From Prostheceraeus crozeri (taxonomy: Eukaryota > Platyhelminthes > Polycladida > Euryleptidae): a DNA stretch of 64,000 nt. The first letter of the stretch is position 1. Every line of letters begins with the position of its first letter. Below are positions 20,163 through 31,015 of the stretch, in pieces. The stretch lies in NCBI GenBank assembly GCA_907163375.1, contig CAJQUW010010356.1:92043-156042 (forward strand). Reading direction: 5' to 3'. A program made the translations under genes and the position numbers. The notes under the pieces were generated by a model. That model made no database searches. It had not been told where the DNA came from and saw only the letters and a list, made by a program, of their open reading frames with translations.

Positions 20163-21925
20163 AAGCATCCTCTATGACCTCTCATATTTTTCATATCTTG
20201 GATTAATAGATTTTTCTCCTTATTCACAGAATCTTCTCATTACGCAATGAATGTACGAATCGAAATATACATGTAGTGAGTGGGAAAACGCATGTGGGTG
20301 ATTTGCACCAATTCTGTGCATTTGGAATTTTACGAACTACAGACAAAAGAGTAAAGCAGCTGACTTGTAATAGGTTGAAAATCCCGGTTCTCCTCTTGTG
20401 CAAAAAAGAATTCGTGGTAGTTTCATGACTAAGGTTACACACTGACAAATGTTCGTAAATGTCGCAACACTAGATGTTCCATATTAATGACATACGCATT
20501 ATTTCAACTATGTAGGACTATTAATTCACGATTTTTGAAAAAGAGACTGATTGACTTAGAATAATGTGCAAAATAGTGAAATTTCTAATCTTGTTCAGCT
20601 AGTCTCGCATCCGAAATATCACTTCTGGTGTTCTTAACTAGGAACTAGTACATGATGATACTAGTATCAAGTATTATATTTCACTGAGACCATTGCATTC
20701 ATTATCTGCCCATGTATGCTAGCAAAGTATAGTGAATATGATACCTGAAAAATGAATTACTTACACAGCAACCAATTTGAGGCTTCAAAATGATTTGATA
20801 AAGCTGTCAGTCGCATCCGACACTCCTATGCCTTTAGGAACCACAAAACCCGATGAAATCCGTGCTGATGATATAGATACTCGTAAAAGAAAACTTTGGT
20901 TGAGATGCTTCACGAGGGACAGGACATAATTTCGACCGCTGTAACATCCGCAACCTGTGTCGACATCAAAATTATTTGACTTCTAGACTCGATTTGCTTC
21001 ACGAATTGAAGCGAAGCAAGTTGTGTTATATCCGTCAACCTTCGGCAGACGTGAATTATGACCAATTCTTGAAGCTTGACGCTCGACGCTCACAGACTCG
21101 CCCATTGACTCTATGCGTCGACTAGTGAGACGTAGATTGTATTAATCAGTTGCATGAAGCTGATGAATCTAATTCTAAACACCAATTTCAAATGATGCAC
21201 AGGGCAGGCGATTTGATGATGAATTCATCCAGATGGAATGTGCCGATGTTTTGACTGAATTAAATGCAAGCTTAAAATAGTATCAATTTGCAACAATTAA
21301 AAACCTTCTGGTTTCACAGAAGAAAACATAAATAGCTGATGAGTTGCTTTCAGTAGTGCGTCTCAACATTGGAATGACATCACAAGGCAGCAATTATTAC
21401 AGAGATGATAATAAAAAAAGCGGACCATCCAAATGATGCTGAAATTCATTCGATTCTCATGTCTTCCAATCGAGTAGTACATCACCGTTCCATACATCAT
21501 TCGAGAGCTTTCTTCGACTTCAAATGAGCCGTGATGAACTTGCATCCGTCAACTTGTTTCGTGGACAGTGGTCAAAACGAAAAAAGGTCGAATTTTGAAA
21601 ATTGTTATTTTTCAATAAGAATACATGTGAGTATGATATTGAATCAGGCAAGAAGTGAATGTTCTTTATTTGAGCTTTATTTAGATATATTTCTCATCGA
21701 AATCGGTGGACTAACAAAACTTTGATATCGTAAAGTTATCAGAAAACTAATGACTGCACTGACTGAAAATGACATATTCTCACGTTTTCATCAAAAATGT
21801 CAGTTTGGTATCTTCAGCATGTAAGCACGAACATGAAAGTTTTAATCAAAAAGTTTCAATAGTTCTTTTTCAAACTTCTTTAAACATTTTCTCATTGCGG
21901 TCAAAATACACAAACACCATACGAA
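20163..21925. other. 3' flank of the RNF14-type gene, nothing identified
   Basis: Presumably 3' UTR for the first few hundred bases, then AT-rich spacer. No clean AATAAA lies just after the stop; ATTAATAGA near 20200 is a weak variant. No further exon or element was recognised. Confidence 0.4.
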
Positions 21926-21929
21926 GTTT

Positions 21930-22205
21930 GTGAAGATTCAAAACTTTATTCTAGCCGATCGAGTGTCCACCTACACGGTACTAGGGACATCTATGATTAA
22001 AATAAGATATCTAAGGGACGTTCAACTCCCACAGCACGTACCGGACTGGAGGCCAGTGACTTTGGTAGACTTGATTAATGACGGTCGTGTGTATCTGGAT
22101 AAAACCATGGAACAAGTGGCAAGCAATTCACTTCATTATTGCAAAATACATCGGAATCCAGCTGAATTGATTGCGGTACATACTACACCGTATTCATTGA
22201 CATAA
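21930..22205 (+). other. Open segment related in inverse to 26.4-26.6 kb
   Basis: The plus-strand frame encodes IRYLRDVQLPQHVPDWRPV and LVDLINDGRVYLDKTM. The reverse complement of 26425-26635 encodes a clearly related peptide (INIRYLRAAQLPEHVLDWRP), with many differences at third codon positions. I do not recognise a family. It could be a short gene or exon, or part of an unclassified repeat with coding ancestry. No splice sites or start could be fixed with confidence. Confidence 0.4.
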
Positions 22206-22353
22206 TGAATGAAACAAACTATCATTAAGTAAGCAAGGCGTTTATTCATAAGAAATTGAAAATCATACAATTCATTTATAGTACATATAGAAAAGCGAAA
22301 TAGATACAGAATGATGATTTCACGCAAAAGACACATAAGACACTTATTTCAAA

Positions 22354-22653
22354 CTACGCGTACGGAATAAAAGTGCGTTGTCGTCGTTCAATTCTGCATT
22401 GAGGTAAACATAAATGTCCACTGTATATCAGTCTCTCAGGTATCAGATGATGAAGGGGATGATTTACATTTTGCTCACATTTTCTGAAATAACTAATAGT
22501 AGCTCTCTTAAACACAAGTTCAATACTTTCAAAATCAGTACATTTACAACGAGATCCGCATATTAAAGAATGTGCTCTGTTTTGTAGACTTTCAAACATC
22601 AACATGTGCTTAGCAAATAGTCTTCCATAAATTGGACATCCATAGGTGAACAA
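22354..22653 (-). pseudogene. LINE C-terminal segment after frameshift
   Basis: The frame reads FTYGCPIYGRLFAKHMLMFE, LQNRAHSLICG and ends in HHLIPERLIYSG with a basic tail, matching the thumb/C-terminal part of CR1/Jockey-like ORF2 proteins. It carries on the RT of 22683-23873 in a different frame. Confidence 0.75.
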
Positions 22654-22682
22654 TGATACAATGAAGGACTTATATATAATTT

Positions 22683-23873
22683 TTAAATCATGAACACTAA
22701 GTGTTTTTTAAGCACTCTTAAGATGTACAAGCGCTGAGATGCACGCTTCAAAACTGACAAAATCTGCTCGTCCCAAACAAGTTTCGCATTAAGCACAAAG
22801 CCCAAAAGATGTACAGATGTTCTATCAGTATATGTAGACGCTACATGAACATTACCACGAGAACAATCGTGATCTGCAGATCTTTTTATGCATAGTTTCG
22901 AGCATTTTGAAAAATTCATGGAAAACCCTATATCAGAAAGTACAGCCTCAAAAGCGGGTACGTCCGAAACAAAATTAGGTATTATTGGCTCAATTACATT
23001 GACGTCATCAGTGTACATAAAAAATGTTGAGTTCATACATTTTGTTGAAAGGTAACCCATAAAAGCCGCAAACAGATAGGGCCCTAACACTGATCCCTGT
23101 GGGATACCCGAAATGACGTTAAACACAGGGCCTGATACATTGCATAAAGTGACAAATTGTTTACGGCCAGTCAGATAGGATTTCAACCACGATAGGAAAC
23201 CGTGATCGAAATCAGCACAGTTCAAATGATTCAACAACCGATTATGACTTAAAGTATCAAACGCTTTTGTTATATCAAGTGAGTATAAATGCACAGCAGA
23301 AACCTCAGGAGAATCAAGAGACAATGTTAAGTTGTCGACAACACTGATTAGAGCACTGGTAGTGGATCCAAGAGGGCGAAAAGCATGTTGTTGTGGTCCA
23401 TATAATGAAATGAGATCTCTCCTTACACGATCCAGTATTAGCTGCTCAAACACTTTTGAGATAACCGAAAGAACAGATCTTAACGATCTGAAGTCACTTA
23501 TCGTTGGTCTAGCTTTCTTCGGTATTGGAGAAATTTTACTAATTTTAAACGCAGATGGAAACGTTTTTTCGGCAATAGAACGATTGAATATTATGGCCAG
23601 AGGTTTGCAAAGCCATTCAGCACCTTCTCTCAAAATACGAGGAGGGATATTGTCGGGACCGGATGATTTCTTGTTGCTTAATTTTGCAAGCTTAAGTAAA
23701 ACTTCGTCTGCTGATATTACCCAATTAAAGTCTGCGTCGATGATTGGGTGTAGGGGAACATCATTGGGATTAAAGTTTGAATAAAATTCGCCAGATAGTG
23801 CCACAACGGTTTGTTCAATGCCATTATTCATATGAATCAAGTTGTCAATGCCACTTGTGCTGGACTTGATCAT
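22683..23873 (-). pseudogene. LINE reverse transcriptase (CR1/Jockey-like)
   Basis: The 396-residue frame contains KKSSGPDNIPPRILRE, ISPIPKKARP, FRSLRSVLSVISKVFEQLIL, FRPLGSTTSALISVVDN, motif A SLDITKAFDTLSH, SYLTGRKQFV, motif B SGIPQGSVLGPYLFAAFM and motif C FMYTDDVNV. The TDD replaces the common ADD but keeps both catalytic aspartates. It would reverse transcribe the element RNA. Residue order and spacing fit the CR1/L2/Jockey group rather than RTE. The end at 22683 is caused by a frameshift; the thumb region continues in the adjacent frame. Confidence 0.85.
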
Positions 23874-24071
23874 TGGCTTGAATTGAAGTTTGTTTCATTT
23901 TTTCTCAGGTATGATGCAATATCTCGCTTTCTATGTATTACAATTCAACACATTAGAAAATGGAGAAAGATCTATGGTGGTCAAATTTCAAATTTGGTAT
24001 CGATACAACTGTCACATGCTTTTACAAATTGAACATAAACGTGAACTGAAATCCAGCTTTTGTAAAATAAA

Positions 24072-25119
24072 ATGGCACACGATCAGTTTACCAGATGTAT
24101 GGCTATTGGAATGATTCGTTGTGGTAGAAGTTGTGCGAGTGTTGCCGAAGAGCTGCAACTATCGAGAGTCGTTGTTTGGAGGTGGTGGTGTCGATGGAAA
24201 GCAGAAGGAGATGTTAAAAAGAAGAAGGGATCTGGTCGACCAAGAAAGCTTGCAGGAAGGACAGACGCACGTCTAGTTTTAGCGGCAAAGAGGAATAGAT
24301 TCGTGTCAGTCCCAAAGCTAGTCGTACACTGGAAGAGTGCCTCAAATATAGACTGTAGCGTTCGAACGGCCTACCAAAGATTGTGAGAAGCAGGAATTCA
24401 ATCGCGACGACCAGCTGTCCTAATTCCATTGAGTTTTGAGCACCGCAGAAGACGAGTTGCCTGGTGTGATGCCCATCGCTCATGGAATGACCATCACTGG
24501 CAGAAAGTCTTGTGGACCGATGAATCGAGATTCACTCTGGATTTCAATGACGGTCGTCAGAGTGCATCGTCTTCCAGGTGAACCCTTTGCCCCATGCTGT
24601 ATTAAAGAACACGACAGATATGGTGGTGGAAGTGTTATGCTGTGGGGTGGCATTTGGCATGGCGGACGAACGACAGCAGTCATCATCAAAGGCACGTTGA
24701 CTGGAGAGAGGTATCTCAATGAAATTGTGCTTCCTGTTGTTGCCCCAGTGGTCAGGGTGGAGGATCTCGTCTTCCAAGACGACAACGCAAGACCGCATCG
24801 CTTCTCGGCTATCATTGCCACTGTTAGGAGATTGAACATTCAAACCCTTAACTGGCCTGCACGCTCACCTGACTTGTCACCCATTGAACAAGTCTGGGAC
24901 GAGCTTGGGCGTCGAGTGAGAGACCACTATTCACTTCCACCAGTGTCCCTGAAGATTCTCTCTGAAAGACTGACAGAGCAGTGGCTTCTCCTTGAAACAT
25001 CCTTCATTCAGAAACTTTGTGAATCCATGCCATCTCGGATTACTGAACGTATTGGAGCTAGAAGGGGCACACGCGCTATTAAAGTTGAATCTGCTACATG
25101 CGTTGTTTTTCTGTGCTAG
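24072..25119 (+). pseudogene. Tc1-like transposase, broken
   Basis: Residues encoded from 24072 form a paired-type HTH (GRSCASVAEELQLSRVVVWRW) and a GRPRK hook, typical of the Tc1 DNA-binding domain. A TGA at about 24384 interrupts the frame; the same frame then continues to the first catalytic Asp in VLWTDESRF (near 24510). A shift near 24555 moves the rest to another frame with GGGSVMLWGGIWHGGRT, the second Asp in VFQDDNARPH and WPARSPDLSPIEQVWDEL (DD34E). The protein ends at 25117-25119. Full family length is covered, so only the stop and the shift separate it from a complete transposase. Terminal repeats were not identified with confidence. Confidence 0.85.
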
Positions 25120-26420
25120 CGACTTGGTGGAGATTGTGACTAAATTATCAAGGTATCATACATACATGTATATATACCAGTCGAAAATGAAAGAAGTTAA
25201 AGAAGTAAATGTTTCAAAAATTTTGTCAATGAGTATAATAGTCTGGCCCAGTCTTGCAGTGAAATTTTCGGAAGAATCTGTGCAGTGTACATGTGCACAT
25301 ACAAGCACGTCATCAATGGTCAATTTCAAATAAACTTTGAGTTTCTGTTTTCATTGATTTTCCCATTGTCTTATCTAAAACCTCCTCCTTTATGACAATT
25401 TGGACCACTGGTGGACTTTATTCGAGAATTCAAAAGCAATGAAGCGATGCAGCATGTGTGATTTATTTCTGGCCTTAAATTACTCAACTTTCATTACATG
25501 AAAATTGATGGCTATTTTTATCACAGTGATGCGCGAATGTTTTCGTATTCAGCGGCGAAATTTATGCGGATTTCGTAATCAGCTTCAGTCTTTATCAATG
25601 CTGTTCCTGAATTGCTCATATGGTAGGATCTTAAAATCGTGAAAAGTCACCAATCACCACCGTTTGGTTTGCTTTTTATTCAATGATCTTCGCATTTTAT
25701 GAATCATTGATATCATAATCCTATTTTATTTGTTCGTCGGAGTTTTGATTATAATTTGGAGGCCTCACAGGTGATGCTCTATGATCACCAGATGTCTAAT
25801 AAGAGATAAAAAATATATTGACATCGGCAACCACTCATATCGAGGAGGCGCGCTTGGAAAGACAACCCTGGTGGCACTTTTCCACCAAAATCTTGATAAT
25901 GGATCTTCCGAAGGAATGGATATTCAAACGATTCTTGCTCATTTTTTAGCATTTTTATTTGCTGTACCAATCAAATTATTATCAATTTTTAAAGTTTAAA
26001 TTTGTTTTTTTCGTTTCTAATTGCATCATCGGTAGATTTTCTTTAGACTTTAACCATGCATGTTACTTGTATAACAATGAATATAGCATGGACATATTGC
26101 TGCAATGACTGTAGTAGCAAGTAAAATCATCACTGATCAGTTATCATTTAGTCCATGACTCCTTCCATAAAGAGTCCACAATTCTCCAAAAAACATTGCT
26201 GAACATTGCAAATCTCTTGGCAATAAGCCTGCTAATTGCACAAAAAATAAACATGTATAAAATCTTCAGAATCTGCACCAATAGCCTTTGATGCTACGTG
26301 TCGTAGATGAACAGTTTCAATCACTAGCAGTTGATATTGCAGCTGTTATTGACAGTTGCTTATTCTTGTGGGAGGCTTGTAATTCCTTAGTCTCTTCTTG
26401 ATTGGGTCCAGAATCTTCTT
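25120..26420. other. AT-rich spacer, nothing identified
   Basis: No recognisable gene, RNA or element. The first 250 bp probably include the 3' end of the Tc1-like element. Confidence 0.4.
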
Positions 26421-26424
26421 TCAG

Positions 26425-26635
26425 CGGATTTCTTATATGAATGCGCGTGTTGTAGTATAGGGTAATTGTTTACAACTACTCTCACGGTTTTATCCAGATA
26501 TGCACAAACTGTCATTAATCAAATCTACTAATGGCACTGGCCTCCAGTCCAGTACATGCTCTGGGAGTTGAGCGGCCCTCAGATATCTTATATTAATCAT
26601 AGATTCCCTGACGGTACGCGCAGAAACAATTAGCG
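26425..26635 (-). repeat. Inverted relative of 21.93-22.2 kb
   Basis: Read in reverse complement, this segment matches 21960-22200 over words such as GACTGGAGGCCAGTG, TTGATTAATGAC, ATCTGGATAAAAC and TATGATTAA. The reading frame is kept up to a TAA where the other copy has an open codon. Confidence 0.6.
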
Positions 26636-26813
26636 AAGGCATGTCCTTTGTTCTCTCACACCGAGTACAGATTGTTGATCTTGCATGTTTGTGTTCTTCA
26701 GCATTAAAGAGGAAGACGTACTTAAGATTTGAATAATTATTATTGAAAGTGAATGCAATGCAAATATTCTGTTATATGCTTATACTTATTTATACCATTT
26801 AACGTCGATTGCT

Positions 26814-27624
26814 TCATCCACGTTGAAAACGACGGTTTGCTTGTATGGCAGTTCTCCACTTCACTCGGTTGTCTGCACCTTCCATACGGAGTCCACGCGC
26901 TCGAAGGTTTTCTTTGATGCTATCGCTCCATGATTTCTTCGGACGTCCATCAGGTCGGCGACCATCCACTTGCAATTTCTGCAAGTGCTTCACCCACTGA
27001 TATGAGTCTTTCCTCTCCACATGACCAGACCATCTGAATCGTCGACTTCTTGTAATGTTACCGATGCACTCCAGGCGCATTCTTCATCTGAGCTCTTCTT
27101 TGGAAATGCGGTGGCGAGAGGAGACTCCGCACATCCAACGGACCATCCTCATTTCGTTCACTTCCAGTCGCCTCAAACACTCCGATGACATGGCCCAAGT
27201 CTCGCTGCCGTACAACATGCTGGTGCGCACACATTACTTATAGATGACAGCCTTCATTGAAAGTGCAGTTGCTCTGGATGTTAAAAAGTGTGCCATTTCG
27301 CAAAACCTGCACCAACCGCTCCGGGTCCTCACCTTGACTGGTGCACCCGCTCCTCCGCTGGCATCAATGACATCACTGAGGCAACGAAAAGTATTCACTA
27401 CTTCGTAGTTTTCCTCTTCAGCCTTGAACAGATCACCGTCTCCAAATGATGGAGTTTGGTCGGTCTATGCCACTGCAACGCTTGTGAGCCCAAAATTGAC
27501 ATCTTGTACACCCGGTTGAATTTGAACCCACACCCTTGTGGCACACTGCACATTGGTCTTGGCCAGAAGGTTCTGTCTGGAGATCACCAGCAAAGAGAGC
27601 CTCCCAAGGTAGGCCAGTTCTCAC
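26814..27624 (-). pseudogene. LINE 3' fragment with Cys-rich finger
   Basis: Three pieces in different frames are recognisable on the minus strand. First, a finger CAVCHKGVGSNSTGCTRCQ with FWAHKRCSG (27624-27433). Second, a GSETWAMSSECLRRLEVNE-type block (around 27230-27080). Third, the terminal IGNITRSRRFRWSGHVERKD with GRPKKSW (27080-26814). This is the C-terminal part of an APE-type LINE of the same broad family as the one at 1.1-4.6 kb, 5' truncated and decayed by shifts and a stop. No RT core remains. Confidence 0.75.
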
Positions 27625-27984
27625 GTTCTTTTGTAGCGGCTTCTAATACACACATGAATTAGTAACACACATTAAAATATAATGCTGAAATGTGAGTTGC
27701 AGTCGTTCATTAATGATTAAGCATGTGCTAAGTTAACGTTATAAATTTTCCATTTTAGTCTTTGCTTATATTATTACTTTGAGTTTCATCGGTCTTCAAA
27801 TAGACTTGAAGACAAGTCGCATCTCTATCTGATCATGTTTTTTTCATGTAGCTTCTCCTAACATTTTGATTTTTGAATTCGAAATTCGTAGATCGGGTCT
27901 CTTGAATAATGTCGAACTGTTGTTCAGCAATATGCAAATTATCAATGTCAGCTCAGGTCACACACTCACACTTGTGTTGAACCA

Positions 27985-28226
27985 TGTACCAACAAGTAAA
28001 GCGTCATTTGTTGTCAAGGATTCTAGAAATTATATTGAATTCGAAGCATTTACAGATCATCACAATTTATAAAGGGTTCAAAAGAAAAGATTCTTCGGGT
28101 ACTTCCAAGCGATTATTATTGCGTGTGCGACGTTTCGCCCCAAAGGCTTAATCATGCATGATTATTTGATGAATACAACAAAGCATTACTCTATAATCGA
28201 AGCCCAGAGACTGCAGTGTTGCGACA
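27985..28226 (-). repeat. 3' LTR of the BEL/Pao element
   Basis: This 242-bp LTR is longer than its partner by 87 bp; the extra block lies at about 28069-28155. A purine-rich stretch on the element strand (GGCGGTGGGAG, next to 28227) is a plausible polypurine tract. Confidence 0.85.
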
Positions 28227-28614
28227 CTCCCACCGCCAAAAATCCTATGTACAAATATTACACACACATGATTGTAAAAAGTTCCACACTTTCAGATGTC
28301 CGGATCGATCGAGTGAGTGCTTGAGTAGAAGAAGATCATATGAACGTTACTCAGAGTTACTCAGAAGATTTCACACATCGTAGACGTATCAATCAAATGT
28401 CAATAAAATCACCGAAGTATACGAAGAGTAATTCATTGAATGAATAATAGATATCAGCAGTTTCTCACTTCTGCACCGAAACGCAACTGATTCACATTAT
28501 GAAAGTTAAATTGATGTCACTGAATGAAATACGTAATGTGCTTTTTAAAAAATGCTATCACTAATTCTATAGATTACAGCAATGTACCGTTGTTCACTGT
28601 TAATGTCACCGTTG

Positions 28615-29070
28615 TTAGTCACTTAAGCCATTATTGCAATCATTGTCAATGTTATCACTGCTCATGTTCCTTTGGAACAGGTTCAGTAGTTTTTCGTTTG
28701 CTGCACTTTTTGCTTGTCTTCCTCGCACCCGCGGATTACTTTCATTGTGTACCTGTGCGTTTAGTTCGTGAGTATCAGAGTTAGGTGGTTCCGCATGTTC
28801 CAGTGTTTCGATCGGGAATAGTAAGCTGATTGCTCTGTGAGTGATCACACCATTTGCCAATTTCACTTCGGCAACTCTTGTTTCACCGTCTCTACTCTTG
28901 ATCAAATTTGTGATTCTTCCCAATTTCCATTGACTTCTTCTTAAATGATCGTCTTTGATAGTTACTATCATACCAACAGTTGGTGCAATTTCAGAATACC
29001 TTGAACCTTTTAGCTTGCTTTGATAACGCTCCTCAAGCATTTCAAATATTCTTCTTGCCATAACATCCAA
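28615..29070 (-). pseudogene. BEL/Pao pol C-terminal domain (DUF5641-like)
   Basis: Segments PTVGMIVTIKDDHLRRSQWK and LGRITNLIKSRDGETRVAEV match the domain after the integrase in BEL/Pao polyproteins, probably for chromatin or DNA contact. It is in another frame than the integrase (shift near 29040). Confidence 0.8.
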
Positions 29071-30161
29071 AATTGATCAAGAAGTTTCTGTCCTGTTTCC
29101 CAAATATTTGCATAAGCTTCCTCAGTGGAGCCCTCATAAATCAAGTCATTGGTGTCATCACTCATAGGCATTCCAACGCAGAAACTCATAGACAGAAAGT
29201 CGTTTGGGTAGATTGATCTTGAACTACATGTATTTCTGTCAGAGTCGATATAAACAAGTGGTCTGGAATTCACTAATGCCTCCACTTCCAGGATTGTTTG
29301 GAGCTCAACTAAGGATGGGAATCCGCGACCAATTACTTTTCTCAGAGGCTTTTTTGCAAGCGCAACTAATCTTTCATAAAAGCCACCGAACCATGGGGAC
29401 TTTTCTGGAATGAATTTCCACGTTATGTTCTCCGCTGTCATGTAACTTGTTATGACTTCATTAAATTCCGGTCTTTTCCAATGTTTCAGGAGTTGAGTAG
29501 CCAATTTGAATTGCTTTGCGTTATCTGAGTAAATTAGCTCTGGTGTTCCAAATCACGCGACAAAGCGTCTGAAAGCCTGGATAAAGGATTCAGTTGTCAT
29601 ATTCTCGACGACCTCCAAGTGGATGACTCTCGTAATTAGACATGTGAATAAGCACACCCAAACTTTCCGTTTTCCATCATTACCTCGAATAAGAATATGT
29701 CCAAAATAGTCCACGCCGCAATAAATAAATGGAATATGTCTTGTTACTCTCTCTGCAGGCCAAGCTGGCATCTTCGGAGGTTTAAATGAGCACCCAGAAT
29801 GCTTCCTACACACGCGACAGTCTTTTAGCACAGAATTGATGGCTCGTCGCCCACTTGGGATCCAATACTTTTCTCGCACTTTGGAGAGTACTTGACTTGC
29901 CCCTGGATGCAAATCATGTCTTTCATGAACATCTCGAATGATTAATTTGGTCAAATAATGATCTTTCGGCATCAATATCGGCATCTTAGACTCATAACTC
30001 AAATCAGAATTCGCAAGTCTTCCAAAACTTCGAATAACTCCATCGTATGTTAGTTTCAGACTAAGTTGCCTAATTAGTTTGCTATCTCGATTGATCGTCA
30101 ATAACTCCAATTGTTCTGCATAAGTTGATGACTGAATTAACTTGATCCACTTCATTAGCAC
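29010..30161 (-). pseudogene. BEL/Pao integrase, one in-frame stop
   Basis: The integrase has an HHCC zinc-binding part (ERHDLHPGASQ ... CRVCRKH), then the catalytic core with the first Asp in YCGVDYFGHI, the second in IYSDNAKQFKLAT and Glu in SPWFGGFYERLVA, i.e. a DDE retroviral-type integrase. A TGA at 29553-29555 (RRFVA/stop/FGTPE) interrupts the frame, consistent with a CGA-to-TGA change. The two halves are otherwise in the same frame. Confidence 0.85.
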
Positions 30162-30648
30162 TTTTTCTGTATCTGAGGGAGAGGATTGTCATAGCTGGTC
30201 GTTTACCTTGCATAAATTCGATAGCTTTCTCAATGAGCACGCAAACCCTCAACACTTTCGACAATTTTGAGTATCTTTCAATATTCATTCCGTCACTGTA
30301 GGGTGAGATTGAAATCGATCGATGAGACTCCGTAGAATGAAAAAGCATCAATTTTTCTTTAACAAGTTCTTCTTCGTACTCATGTTCCATCGAGGGAGTA
30401 AATGGCTGCAAATTCCACTTAGGCCAATTTTCAGAATTCCGCGAAAGCCAAGCAGGACCATGCCACCAGCAGTTGTCTGTGATCAGAACTTGTGAACAAA
30501 TTCTTCGAGTCACTTTGTCAGCAGGATTTTCCAGAGTATTTATATATCGAAAATCAAACTCGCTTGCTTTTCTCTTGATTTCTTCGACTCGATTGCGTAC
30601 AAAAACGTTCAGTGTTTTCTTGCATGTTATCCACTGAAGTGCTATCAT
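30082..30648 (-). pseudogene. BEL/Pao RNase H end and connection region
   Basis: The frame encodes IALQWITCKKTLNVFVRNRV, the RNase H C-terminal block, then YINTLENPADKVTRRIC and WWHGPAWLSRN, which in BEL elements link RNase H to integrase. It lies in a different frame from its neighbours. Confidence 0.8.
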
Positions 30649-30691
30649 TGAATCAGACCACAGAATGCACGTCGAAATCGGCTGTTTAATT

Positions 30692-31015
30692 TCATTTCTT
30701 ATAAAGGTCGTGATTCAGTATAGCCAGGAGTTCCAGTCTCGGTATTGATAAACCCTTTTTCTTGTTCTTGGAATTGAAACACGGTTTTGGACTAACCTTC
30801 GCCTTGGATATGATCAGATGTGTTCTTTGTTGAGTGCCATCGAAGTATCGGACATATACAACAGCACCATAAGAATTTTCTGACGCATCTGTAAAACAGC
30901 ACAACTGCATCTCTTGATTGACGCCTACACCTATGTGTCTGTTGATTTTGTGTTCGAAAATGATTTCAAGGTCGGCACATAAAAGGCATATAAAAGGCAC
31001 ATAAAAGGCAGTCAT
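30692..31015 (-). pseudogene. BEL/Pao RNase H start, fused after RT deletion
   Basis: The frame encodes NRHIGVGVNQEMQLCCFTDA and SENSYGAVVYVRY, the RNase H/A17-type region of BEL pol, plus a LSIPRLELLA motif. No palm motifs (no YVDD/YVDN block) precede it. It follows NDCLL of the preceding frame after only about 125 bp, compared with about 820 bp in the second BEL element of this window. The RT core is therefore deleted. Confidence 0.8.

Larger units (their letters stand above)
22210..23873 (-). mobile_element. CR1/Jockey-like LINE fragment, 5' truncated
   Basis: A minus-strand non-LTR retrotransposon fragment has the RT and C-terminal parts but no endonuclease. 5' truncation is the usual fate of LINE insertions. 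A single 1-base shift near 22690 splits its reading frame. The 3' end around 22210 is approximate. A Tc1-like transposon lies immediately upstream (in element orientation). Confidence 0.75.

Noticed and set aside
28524-28784. Plus-strand Cys/His-rich frame
   Set aside because: Antisense to the BEL C-terminal domain; the apparent cysteines are shadows.
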